Assembly (NCBI GenBank): GCA_963708715.1
Contig: CAVPSU010000002.1
Location: forward strand, 310,001 to 374,000
Direction of reading: 5' to 3'
Origin: DAIOEK01 sp963708715
GTDB lineage: Bacteria > Chloroflexota > Anaerolineae > Anaerolineales > Anaerolineaceae
DNA length: 64,000 nucleotides
In this document: piece after piece, positions 25,370-32,950 of the stretch
Position numbering within the stretch: the stretch's first letter is position 1
Layout: every line of letters begins with the position of its first letter
Position numbers and translations under genes: made by a program
The notes under the pieces: model-generated
What the model saw: the letters and a program-made list of their open reading frames with translations, nothing else
Told to the model about the DNA's origin: nothing
The model's database searches: none

Positions 25370-25915
25370 CTACCGATCACCCCAGATCCGTCGTAATTGT
25401 TCCAGTGCCGAATGCAGACGGGTTTTGACTGTGCCTAATGGCCAACCCAGGGTCGTTGCGATCTCACTCTGGCTCAACCCCTGGTAATACGCCAGATCAA
25501 TGACCTGGCGCTGGTCTGATGGCAGTCCTTCGACAGTCATATACATCGTCCGCCAACGGCTCTCTTCCGATGTGGATCCGGCTTCGGGAACGGATTGCCA
25601 GGCTTCGTTTGGATCGGTCGGACCGGAGAGGGTTGGGCGCCTGTTTTCAAGTCGGATTCGGTCAAGCGCCGTACGCCTGGCAATGGTCAATAACCAGATC
25701 AACACGGTTCCGCGATCAGGGAAGTACTGATCGGAATGGTTCCATAACTTTAAAAAGGTGTCCTGGGTAACCTCTTCAGCCAGGCTGGCGTCATGCAATA
25801 TCCGCAAGGTCAATGCGTACACATGACTGGCATGGCGATCATACAGCATCAGAAATGCGTGCTGATCGCCCCGGACAATCTTTGAAACCAATCCCACATC
25901 ATCCAATTCCGCCAC
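25370..25915 (-). CDS. ECF sigma factor, SigK/RskA-associated type
   Basis: 181 residues. Region 2 is DRHASHVYALTLRILHDASL and EEVTQDTFLKLW; region 4 is LPSDQRQVIDLAYYQGLSQS and LGWPLGTVKTRLHSALEQLR. There is no region 1.1 or 3, as expected for group 4. It would direct RNA polymerase to its regulon when released by the RskA-like protein encoded next to it. The likely targets here are its own operon, the double-repeat lipoprotein and perhaps the divergent flavodoxin, which share an ATCCAA motif. The predicted own promoter lies very close to its ATG, which would give a short or absent leader. Confidence 0.94.
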   Translation of the reverse strand: MAELDDVGLVSKIVRGDQHAFLMLYDRHASHVYALTLRILHDASLAEEVTQDTFLKLWNHSDQYFPDRGTVLIWLLTIARRTALDRIRLENRRPTLSGPTDPNEAWQSVPEAGSTSEESRWRTMYMTVEGLPSDQRQVIDLAYYQGLSQSEIATTLGWPLGTVKTRLHSALEQLRRIWGDR

Positions 25916-25924
25916 TATTGTAAT

Positions 25925-25985
25925 TGTAGCGGGTTTAATTATTTTGGATACACCTATATATCATCCAAAATTGACGAATTGTAGG
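25925..25985. promoter_or_regulatory. Divergent ECF-type promoter region, sigma gene / flavodoxin
   Basis: An inverted repeat TTTTGGAT (25942-25949), 13-base spacer, ATCCAAAA (25963-25970). Read on the minus strand, ATCCAA is 15 bases from TACA (25928-25925) toward the sigma gene; on the plus strand, ATCCAA is 12-13 bases from TGTAG (25980-25984) toward the flavodoxin gene. This fits two back-to-back ECF promoters with the same -35. Confidence 0.45.
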
Positions 25986-26028
25986 GGATAATCCATATAT
26001 AATTGAAACATCCAAGAAAGGGACATCC

Positions 26029-26547
26029 ATGACCGCAAAAGTCCTTGTAACGTATGCCAGCCGGACTGGCGCTACCGCCGGTGTAGCGGAAGCTATCGCT
26101 CGAACTTTGACAAAGGGCGGAGCAGCCGTAGATGTACTTCCCATGTCTGATGTCAAAGACCTCACAGAGTATGCGGCTGTGGTTGCAGGCAGCGCGATCC
26201 AGGGTGGACAATGGCTTCCCGAAGCAATAAAATTCATCCAGACCAATAAAGTCAGCCTATCCCAAAAGCCGTTCGCGGCATTTCTGGTCTGCATGACCCT
26301 GGCGATGGCGAAGGGTGATTACCGCGACCATGTCGCCACCTGGATGGCACCGGTGAGATCCATAGTGCGTCCAGTGAGCGAAGGTCTCTTCGCCGGATCG
26401 ATGGATATCAGCAAGATGAAATCCTTTGGCGACCGGATCAAGTTCAAGATGAGCGTCGCGATGGGAGTCTGGGCGGAAGGCGATCACCGGAATTGGGACG
26501 CCATCCACCAGTGGGCCGAGAGCATCCGCCCGAAGTTGATGCTTTAG
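26029..26547 (+). CDS. Flavodoxin-domain protein, HemG-like
   Basis: 172 residues. The FMN phosphate loop is YASRTGATAGVAEAI, and VVAGSAIQGGQWLPEAIKFI is the second FMN contact of the flavodoxin_5 family, which includes menaquinone-dependent protoporphyrinogen oxidase HemG. The HemG-specific long insert is not obvious, so an electron-transfer flavodoxin is as likely. Alternatively it serves a redox response, as it diverges from an ECF sigma gene and shares its promoter motif. An AAGGGA element is eight bases before the ATG. A terminator follows the stop. Confidence 0.83.
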   Translation: MTAKVLVTYASRTGATAGVAEAIARTLTKGGAAVDVLPMSDVKDLTEYAAVVAGSAIQGGQWLPEAIKFIQTNKVSLSQKPFAAFLVCMTLAMAKGDYRDHVATWMAPVRSIVRPVSEGLFAGSMDISKMKSFGDRIKFKMSVAMGVWAEGDHRNWDAIHQWAESIRPKLML

Positions 26548-26571
26548 GCAGTTTAGTTTGTTGAATTTGAG

Positions 26572-26600
26572 ATGCCATCCGATGATTGGATGGCATTTTT
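26572..26600 (+). terminator. Terminator after the flavodoxin gene
   Basis: ATGCCATCC (26572-26580) pairs with GGATGGCAT (26588-26596), seven-base loop, five T. Confidence 0.88.
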
Positions 26601-26686
26601 ATTACAGTTTGGCCTGATCCGGGTGAGATTGTGAATTTTGTGATGGGATTAATGCCTCGCATTCAGCCCTCCACATGACTCATCTG

Positions 26687-26715
26687 TTGACATTCTGTAT
26701 CTTATAGGATACAAT
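26687..26715 (+). promoter_or_regulatory. Promoter and operator-like repeat of the toxin-antitoxin pair
   Basis: TTGACA (26687-26692), 17 bases, TACAAT (26710-26715). Between the hexamers is the inverted repeat TGTATC-N6-GATACA (26696-26701 and 26708-26713), which overlaps the -10 and is well placed for antitoxin autorepression. The toxin ATG at 26721 is six bases past the -10, so the transcript should be leaderless. Confidence 0.75.
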
Positions 26716-26720
26716 GTATT

Positions 26721-27020
26721 ATGATTGAAATCCGCCAAACAGAAAAATACCGAAAGTGGTTCGCATCACTCAAGGATAGAACTGCCCGGGCGCGGATAGA
26801 TGTCCGGATTAGGAGGATTTCCTTAGGCAACCTTGGTGAAGTAAGGCCAGTCGGAGAAGGAGTCTCAGAAATTGTTATTGAATACGGTCCGGGATACCGG
26901 ATCTATTTTGTCCAACAAAAAGAAATTGTCGTTATCCTCCTTTGCGGTGGAAATAAATCAACACAAGAAAGAGACATTGTAGAAGCACACAGGCTGGCCA
27001 AAAACCTTGATAATCTATAG
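26721..27020 (+). CDS. HigB/RelE-superfamily toxin (addiction module killer protein)
   Basis: 99 residues in the pattern of the RelE/HigB-like 'addiction module killer' family: MIEIRQTEKYRKWFASLKD, the RARIDVRIRRISLGNLGEV helix-turn, then VRPVGEGVSEIVIEYGPGYRIYF, and a C-terminal Lys-rich LLCGGNKSTQERDI. Family members are ribosome-dependent mRNA endonucleases. The toxin gene comes before the antitoxin gene, as in hig systems. There is no Shine-Dalgarno because the -10 box almost touches the ATG. It lies in an insertion-like segment next to the tRNA-Glu repeats, so mobility or recent acquisition is plausible. Confidence 0.88.
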   Translation: MIEIRQTEKYRKWFASLKDRTARARIDVRIRRISLGNLGEVRPVGEGVSEIVIEYGPGYRIYFVQQKEIVVILLCGGNKSTQERDIVEAHRLAKNLDNL

Positions 27021-27029
27021 GAATTTATT

Positions 27030-27332
27030 ATGAAAAAACAAAAAACAAGTGTATGGGATGTCACCGAACATCTCAAGACTGATGAAGATATGGCGGCCTA
27101 CCTTGAAGCCGCACTCGAACAGGGGGATACTTCAGTGGTAACAGCTGCTTTAGGTGATATAGCGCGGGCAAAAGGTATGACCCAAATAGCCAGGCAGTCT
27201 GGCATGGGTCGTGAAAGCCTGTATAAAGCACTGTCACCCGAAGGTAACCCAGAATTTGCCACGATCCTTAAAGTAATTGATGCTCTTGGTCTGGAGTTAC
27301 ATGTGGTATCTCAAAAAGCGAAACCCTGTTAA
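27030..27332 (+). CDS. HigA-like antitoxin with HTH domain
   Basis: 100 residues of the COG3636-type 'addiction module antidote' family: SVWDVTEHLKTDEDMAAYLE, then ALEQGDTSVVTAALGDIARA, and the HTH segment KGMTQIARQSGMGRESLYKA with the GNPEFATILKVIDALGLEL ending. It should neutralise the toxin and bind the operator upstream. It starts nine bases after the toxin stop, with GGAATTT as a weak ribosome site. No terminator is visible directly after; the 3' side runs into the decayed tRNA repeats. Confidence 0.9.
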   Translation: MKKQKTSVWDVTEHLKTDEDMAAYLEAALEQGDTSVVTAALGDIARAKGMTQIARQSGMGRESLYKALSPEGNPEFATILKVIDALGLELHVVSQKAKPC

Positions 27333-27399
27333 CACATGCGAATGGACAGTATAGAAACCCACTTTATTTCTATCATTCCCGAAGACCTGTTACGAAAAA

Positions 27400-27843
27400 T
27401 AACCGTCTCTTAACCAGTCCCTCAGATGTCCCACGCGGATGGCTCCCGCGGGTCCTGTTATGCTTAATGAAAAATGACTGTCTTTCAACCAGTCTCTCTA
27501 TTTGGTGCCCCCCGCGGTGCGCGCCTTTGGCGAAGGAGACTCGAATATCATCCCCTTCCGGGGACTCGTGTTATGCAAAGAAAAAGAGACTGTCTTTCAA
27601 CCAGTCTCTCAGGTGTGCCCCAAGGATGGCTCCCGTAGGTCCAGTTATGCTAAGTAAAATGACCGTCTTTCAACCGGTCATTTTGGGTGTGCCCCCAAGG
27701 ATGGCTCCCGTAGGTCCAGTTATGCTTAAAGTAAAATGACCGTCTTTCAACCGGTCATTTTGGGTGTGCCCCCAAGGATGGCTCCCGTAGGTCCAGTTAT
27801 GCTTAAAGTAAAATGACCGTCTTTCAACCGGTCATTTTGGGTG
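27400..27843 (-). repeat. Tandem array of decayed tRNA-Glu 3' ends with terminator hairpins
   Basis: The array lies directly downstream (minus strand) of tRNA-Glu. The unit is about 77 bases: a degenerate copy of the tRNA T-arm and acceptor 3' half plus the tRNA's own terminator hairpin. Three nearly identical hairpins occupy 27810-27838, 27733-27761 and 27656-27684, with the stem AAAATGACCG/CGGTCATTTT. An older copy (27585-27609) has a changed but still paired stem, AGAGACTG/CAGTCTCT. A further one near 27476-27494 keeps only five pairs, and traces continue to about 27400. The acceptor part CCCCCAAGGA is retained, but the T-arm is replaced by a common variant in most copies. It covers all of the 27333-27843 gap, apart from about 65 unassigned bases. 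Confidence 0.9.
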
Positions 27844-27915
27844 TGCCCCCAAGGAGACTCGAACTCCTGTTATGGCCTTGAAAGGGCCGTGTCCTAACCG
27901 CTAGACCATGGGGGC
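27844..27915 (-). tRNA. tRNA-Glu (anticodon TTC)
   Basis: 72 bases on the minus strand. Acceptor GCCCCCA/TGGGGGC, discriminator A, anticodon stem GGCCC... with loop CTTTCAA (anticodon TTC), T-arm AGGAG-TTCGAGT-CTCCT. CCA is not encoded. It is followed on its transcript by the repeat array. Confidence 0.96.
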
Positions 27916-27973
27916 AACGGAGGACATTCTACCATTTCCCATCCCAGCGGTCAAGGAAATTACTTGGAACAGG

Positions 27974-28657
27974 TTAGAACAATTTTCGCATCGGTTCGAT
28001 CAGATTCGGTCGGTCATTGCGGGGACTGTTGACATCCATCGAGACGGGATGATAATCCATTTGGTCTGATGGGAAGGGGATCAAAAGCTGTTGCAACGCA
28101 GGCAGAGAGTTCTCAGGGTTGATCCATTCCCACATATTCTTTTTGTCCAGGATCACCGGCATCCGATCGTGAAAATCCGATATGAGCGAATTGGCGGGGC
28201 AGGTGATGATGGTGGTCGAATGGATCCGCTCCCCTTCCGGTGAAAGCCATTCCTCCCATAAGCCGGCGAAGGCGAACGCCCGGGCATCTTTTAGATGGAT
28301 GAACAAAGGCTCTTTTCCCTGCCGACCTGTTTGGTCGATCTGGCGCCATTCGTAGAAACCGCTGGATAGGATCAGGTTTCTGCGCTTAGAGAACGGACTC
28401 CGAAAAGAGGGTTTCTCCTGGAGTGTTTCCGACCTGGCATTGATGAGTTTATTTCCAATCGCCATGTCCTTTGCCCAGGATGGGATCAAACCCCAATGGA
28501 ACATTTCCACCTGGCGGGTCTTCTCTTCTCTGACTACTGCCACCGGCTGAGTCGGCGCGATATTGTAGCGGGGAGCGTACTCTTCAGGGATACCACCCAG
28601 GTCAAGCTCATCCTGCAGATCCCCAGGATCCAATATGAGGGTGAATCGTCCGCACAT
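27974..28657 (-). CDS. yedK: SRAP (HMCES/YedK-type) abasic-site DNA-protein crosslinker
   Basis: 227 residues. Cys2, which becomes the catalytic thiazolidine nucleophile after Met removal, starts MCGRFTL. Asn in RYNIAPTQPV, the ARSET element, GFYEWR with catalytic Glu, and the His in DRMPVIL/TIITCPAN follow the family pattern. SRAP proteins covalently shield abasic sites in single-stranded DNA. No SOS box is visible. It is divergent from FTCD, with a shared promoter region at 28658-28766 that includes an ATTATA (28702-28707) as its own -10. Confidence 0.95.
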   Translation of the reverse strand: MCGRFTLILDPGDLQDELDLGGIPEEYAPRYNIAPTQPVAVVREEKTRQVEMFHWGLIPSWAKDMAIGNKLINARSETLQEKPSFRSPFSKRRNLILSSGFYEWRQIDQTGRQGKEPLFIHLKDARAFAFAGLWEEWLSPEGERIHSTTIITCPANSLISDFHDRMPVILDKKNMWEWINPENSLPALQQLLIPFPSDQMDYHPVSMDVNSPRNDRPNLIEPMRKLF

Positions 28658-28701
28658 TTTCCCTCCTCTCAGTTCTCAAACCAGAACAAAGACCTGATAT
28701 C

Positions 28702-28738
28702 ATTATAACTTGACAGACAATTATCAAATACTGATAAT
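28702..28738. promoter_or_regulatory. Divergent promoters, SRAP gene and FTCD
   Basis: Plus strand: TTGACA (28710-28715), 17 bases, GATAAT (28733-28738), about 28 bases before the FTCD ATG. Minus strand: TATAAT (28707-28702) as -10 with a poor -35 17 bases away, toward the SRAP gene. Confidence 0.75.
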
Positions 28739-28766
28739 AGCCATATCCTTTTCCTGAGAGGTCTCT

Positions 28767-30301
28767 ATGTCCATGCCATTGGTTGAATGCATACCCAATT
28801 TCTCTGAAGCCCGCCGACCGGAAGTTGTGGACGCCATCCTGCAAGTCATCTCCGCGGTTCCGGGAATCCATGTTCTCGACCGCCACTCAGATATGGACCA
28901 TAACCGTACCGTTATCACCTTTGTCGGACCACCTGAAGGCGTTGAGGAAGCGGCCTTTCAAGCCATTGCCAAAGCAGCAGAGCTTATCAATTTGGATGAG
29001 CACACCGGAGAGCATCCCAGGATTGGCGCGACAGATGTAGTCCCATTCGTGCCCATCCGCGATATTTCGATGGTGGAATGCGTGGAGATGGCGCGTCGCT
29101 TGGGAAAACGGGTTGCCCAATCTCTTACTATTCCCGTCTATCTGTACGAAGAAGCGGCTGCCAGCCCGGAACGACAAAATCTGGAAAACATCCGGCGTGG
29201 TCAATACGAAGCGTTAAAGAAGAAATGGGAAAAGTCCCAGAGCGGAAACCGGATTTTGGACCTGAAAAGGTTGGGACTGCCGGCGCAACCGTCATCGGGG
29301 CGAGACAGCCTTTGATTGCGTTCAATGCCTACCTGACCACTGATGATGTCGGTATCGCTCAGAAGATCGCGAAAGCGGTCAGACAATCCTCCGGTGGCTG
29401 GAGATATATCAAGGGAATGGGCGTACTGGTGGAAGGAAAAGCCCAGGTTTCGATGAATATGACCAATTACCGCCAGACACCACTGGGGCGGGTAGTGGAG
29501 AGCATTCGCCGCGAAGCCCAACGTTATGGCGTGGGGATTCATCATACCGAATTGGTAGGTTTGATCCCACAGGAAGCCTTATCGGATGCAGCCGTGTGGT
29601 ATCTCCAGTTGGACGGCTTTAAACCTGAACAGGTGCTGGAAACCCGAATGTATGACGCGCTCCGTGATAAGCCGGTCAATCCATTGGATGGTGACTTCCT
29701 TGATAGCCTGGCTGCTGGTACACCTACACCTGGTGGTGGCAGCGCATCTGCTTATTCCGCTGCGATGGGCGCAGGACTGATCTGCATGGTTAGCCGGCTG
29801 ACCATTGGGAAGAAGAAATATGCCGAGGTCGAGCCTCTCATGTGGAAGATCCTGGATCAGGCAGAGCCACTCCAACAGGAGCTTCGAGAATTTGTAGAGA
29901 AGGATGCTCAGGCTTTTGAATCATTACTGGAAGCGACCCGGATGCCAAGGGAAAAACCGGAAGATCTCCTGAGACGAACTGAGGCGATCAGCGGAGCTAC
30001 TCTACATGCGGCAGAAATCCCGCTAGAGGTTTGTCGAAAAACGATCCGGGTCATGGAGCTGGCTTTACAGGCAGTCCAATTTGGCAATTTGAATGCCATC
30101 AGTGACGCAGCCAGTGGATTTGCAATGGCACAAGCCGCTCTTCGGGGAGCGGGTTGGAATGTACAAATCAACCTGGTCTCCATGACAAATTCAGCGGCTG
30201 CCCAGGCCATGTTATCTGAATTACAATCCATCAAATCAAGCGCAGCACGACTGGACGAGGAATTGACAAAAGCCCTGGAAGATCGGGGAGGAATTTCTTG
30301 A
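28767..30301 (+). pseudogene. Formiminotransferase-cyclodeaminase fusion (FTCD), one frameshift
   Basis: Part one (28767 to about 29216) is the formiminotransferase N-terminal half: VECIPNFSEARRPEVVDAI, DRHSDMDHNRTV and GEHPRIGATDVVPF. The frame then breaks in the AAA at 29216-29218; one missing A restores LKEEMGKVPERKPDFGP and the rest, TAGATVIGARQPLIAFNAYL. From about residue 300 the cyclodeaminase domain starts (LAAGTPTPGGGSASAYSAAM). The restored protein has about 511 residues. It transfers the formimino group of formiminoglutamate to tetrahydrofolate and then deaminates to methenyl-THF, in histidine or purine-derived one-carbon metabolism. Both halves are well conserved, so sequencing error is likely. 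FolD at 60.3-61.1 kb uses the product. The stop overlaps the M23 gene start. Confidence 0.88.
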
Positions 30302-31314
30302 GGCTAACTCGCAGGAGTTGGGTATCAGGTTTCCTGATGTCAATTCTCTTTTCGTCTCTTATGGTTGGTTGTTTGCCTGAAAATAATACCCGCCGCCCAG
30401 TCCAATCTCAATCTAGCACGGACATTCCGGCTGTGGCATCTCCTGCGAGCACAGCCACCCAAAAACCAGAACCAACCAGTACGGAAAGCCCTCTAGCTCC
30501 AATCCCATATCCAGCCACCGTAACACCGCTACCCTGTGGGGTAGACTGGTGCATCGTTGGTGGGCATTTTCTTCTCGAGCGTCCGATCAAACCGGAAGAT
30601 AATACTTCGGTGGAGAGATTTTATGCCTATGGCGCAACAGAGGGAGGCGAACGCGATCCACACCACGGGGTCGAATTTACGAATCCACAGGGCACTTCTG
30701 TCTTGTCTGTGGCAGATGGCAAGGTCATAGTCGCAGGTACAGACCATTCCATAGAATATGGGTGGGGATTGGATTACTATGGCAAACTCGTGATCCTGGA
30801 ACATGAATTTCCCGGTTTCGCATTGCCGATCTACACGTTATATGCCCATCTCTCTGAAATTCTGGTTGAACCGGGTGAAACGGTCACTGTTGGAGATGAG
30901 ATTGGTAAGGTCGGTTCTACCGGGACAGCGCAGGGAGCGCATCTTCATTTTGAGGTTCGCCAGTGGGGGACCTCCTACTGGGATACTCGAAACCCGGAAT
31001 TATGGTTAAGACCCTGTAAAGGCTGTGGTGTACTGGTCGGAACCTTTCTGGATCCATCTGGCACCGTCAGAAGGTACAACAATATCAAAGTGGAAAAAGT
31101 GGATGGCGAAAATCTTGGCAACCCGGTGTATCTGGAATCCTATGCAGATCCAGCACTCCACGGCGACGATCTGTTTCAGGAGGTGTTTGCCATTGGAGAC
31201 TTACCAAGCGGCTATTATCGGATCACCATTTCCACGAACGGAATTTCACAGCGGTTGGAAGTGCAAGTCCTATCCGATCAAATCACGAAGATCATTTTTC
31301 ATACTAAGAATTGA
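30298..31314 (+). CDS. M23-family peptidase lipoprotein
   Basis: 338 residues from TTG 30298, which overlaps the FTCD stop (TTGA); this start gives a charged MRLTRRSW before the hydrophobic run. A later in-frame ATG at 30337 gives a very short signal. Lipobox-like MVGC ends the signal near residue 25, then a Thr/Pro-rich linker. The metallopeptidase domain has HHGVEFTNPQGTSVLSVADG with the first zinc ligands and HLHFEVRQWG with the last. It probably cuts peptidoglycan cross-links or acts as an inactive cell-wall binding factor; the HxH motif is intact, which favours activity. The C-terminal 90 residues form a separate unassigned domain. Confidence 0.88.
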   Translation: MRLTRRSWVSGFLMSILFSSLMVGCLPENNTRRPVQSQSSTDIPAVASPASTATQKPEPTSTESPLAPIPYPATVTPLPCGVDWCIVGGHFLLERPIKPEDNTSVERFYAYGATEGGERDPHHGVEFTNPQGTSVLSVADGKVIVAGTDHSIEYGWGLDYYGKLVILEHEFPGFALPIYTLYAHLSEILVEPGETVTVGDEIGKVGSTGTAQGAHLHFEVRQWGTSYWDTRNPELWLRPCKGCGVLVGTFLDPSGTVRRYNNIKVEKVDGENLGNPVYLESYADPALHGDDLFQEVFAIGDLPSGYYRITISTNGISQRLEVQVLSDQITKIIFHTKN

Positions 31315-31325
31315 GGGTATAGAAC

Positions 31326-31883
31326 ATGGGTCTTAAACCGGATCATTGGATTCGAAAAATGGCACTCGAACAAAAAATGATAGAGCCATATGAAGACGGG
31401 AATTATCGGAAAGGAGTCATCTCCTACGGGGTTTCTTCGTATGGATACGATATCCGGGTCGCAGACGAATTCAAGATCTTTACCAATGTATATTCAACCG
31501 TCGTGGATCCAAAGAATTTTGACATCCGATCCATGGTCGATTTCAAAGGCGAAGTCTGTATCATCCCGCCCAACTCCTTTGCACTCGCCCGAACTATCGA
31601 GTATTTTCGAATTCCAAGGGGAATTCTGACCGTCTGTCTCGGGAAGAGCACTTACGCCCGGTGTGGGATCATCGTGAATGTCACCCCGTTCGAACCGGAA
31701 TGGGAAGGGTTTGTTACGCTGGAAATCTCCAATACCACTCCACTGCCCGCCAAGATTTACGCCAATGAAGGTATCGCCCAGGTATTGTTCTTTGAAGGCG
31801 ATGAAGAATGCCAGATCTCGTATGCGGATAAAAAGGGAAAGTACCAGAAACAACAATCCATCGAATTGCCCAAGATGCTCTGA
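31326..31883 (+). CDS. dcd: dCTP deaminase
   Basis: 185 residues. SSYGYDIRVADEF and the catalytic stretch GKSTYARCGIIVNVTPFEPE (with the Glu acting as base), then EGIAQVLFFEGDE, give the dUTPase-fold deaminase of the Dcd type. It makes dUTP from dCTP for the thymidylate route. If bifunctional (with dUTPase activity), sequence alone does not show it. It starts 11 bases after the M23 gene, so it is probably cotranscribed. Confidence 0.95.
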   Translation: MGLKPDHWIRKMALEQKMIEPYEDGNYRKGVISYGVSSYGYDIRVADEFKIFTNVYSTVVDPKNFDIRSMVDFKGEVCIIPPNSFALARTIEYFRIPRGILTVCLGKSTYARCGIIVNVTPFEPEWEGFVTLEISNTTPLPAKIYANEGIAQVLFFEGDEECQISYADKKGKYQKQQSIELPKML

Positions 31884-32020
31884 CAATATTTTTGAGAGGA
31901 CAGTTCATCCCATGCCTGGAGCTTAGTTAGCACTTATAATCGCTCTGAAGGTCAGACATTTTCCCGCTCACTACTGGATTTCAGTATCCAATTCAAGATT
32001 ATTTTGATATAGTTACCAGA

Positions 32021-32947
32021 ATGAAATTGTCATCCCCTTCAGTCAAAGATTTTTTTAGGCAGGGAAAACAGATAAAAGGCTATCGCTGGACAGATTTTGT
32101 CCACGGTTATATCTATGCTCGTTATATTTATCTGTATATCGCGATCGGCACCAATAATCATTGGGTGGCAAAAGCGATCTTGCCTTTGATCACCATTTTT
32201 TATCGAATCAAATCCGCCATCAATCCGAATCCAAAGATAAAATCGACGGATGCGATCACCTTTGCGGATACCTACCATGGAAAAGTAGTGCCCCTCGCTG
32301 GGGCGAAACAACTGGTAACTGTAAAAGAAGACATTCGCCTGGAAAACCTGGAAAAAGTGGTTCCGTATAAGCTGGCCAGGGATATCATCCTACAGGAACC
32401 GCAGCATCTTGGTGTTTTGGATTGTCCCTGTCGATCAGCCAGAAAGAAACCCTGTCTGCCACTGGATGTCTGTATTGTCGTGGGTGAACCATTCGTTGGG
32501 ATGATGTCTGAATCTGGCTCAAAAAAATTCCGCAAGATAAACCAATCAGAAGCACTGCAAATCCTTGAGGAAGAAGATGCCAGAGGACATGTTCATCATG
32601 CCTTCTTTAAAGATGCAATGCTTGGACGATTTTATGCCATCTGCAACTGCTGCTCTTGTTGTTGCGCTGCCATTCAATCACAAGCGAATGGTTCGAATAT
32701 GCTGGCGTCCTCCGGCTATATCGCATCGATCGATGAATCGTTGTGCATAGGTTGCGCAGTCTGTGAGGATACGTGTCAATTCCACGCATTAAGTATTCGG
32801 GATGGCTCATGCCGGGTAACGTATTCTGCGTGTATGGGTTGTGGAATTTGTGTGAATCAATGTCCGCAGGAAGCAATATCACTTCTTACTGATATTACGA
32901 AGGGAATACCTCTGGAATTGGATCGCTTGTTGCTTGAAATTCACTAA
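32021..32947 (+). CDS. Iron-sulfur protein with two C-terminal 4Fe-4S sites
   Basis: 308 residues. The N-terminal half is not assigned to a known family; it has DCPCRSARKKPCLPLDVC with four cysteines and YAICNCCSCCCAAI, five cysteines in six positions. The C-terminal 80 residues form a bacterial ferredoxin fold with CIGCAVCEDTC and CMGCGICVNQC. It could carry electrons in the cytosol or be a subunit of an oxidoreductase, though no partner gene is adjacent. A 137-base gap upstream contains no obvious promoter. It ends three bases from the convergent selB stop. Confidence 0.8.
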   Translation: MKLSSPSVKDFFRQGKQIKGYRWTDFVHGYIYARYIYLYIAIGTNNHWVAKAILPLITIFYRIKSAINPNPKIKSTDAITFADTYHGKVVPLAGAKQLVTVKEDIRLENLEKVVPYKLARDIILQEPQHLGVLDCPCRSARKKPCLPLDVCIVVGEPFVGMMSESGSKKFRKINQSEALQILEEEDARGHVHHAFFKDAMLGRFYAICNCCSCCCAAIQSQANGSNMLASSGYIASIDESLCIGCAVCEDTCQFHALSIRDGSCRVTYSACMGCGICVNQCPQEAISLLTDITKGIPLELDRLLLEIH

Positions 32948-32950
32948 ATA

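Noticed and set aside
26029..26547. Definite HemG protoporphyrinogen oxidase
   Set aside because: The flavodoxin motifs are clear, but the HemG-specific insert is not, so only the general name is used.
27400..27843. Possible CRISPR array
   Set aside because: Units are about 77 bases with no unique spacers, and consist of tRNA 3' sequence plus a terminator hairpin; no cas genes nearby.
28767..30301. Separate formiminotransferase and cyclodeaminase genes
   Set aside because: The break is inside the transferase domain, and one added A gives a continuous FTCD.
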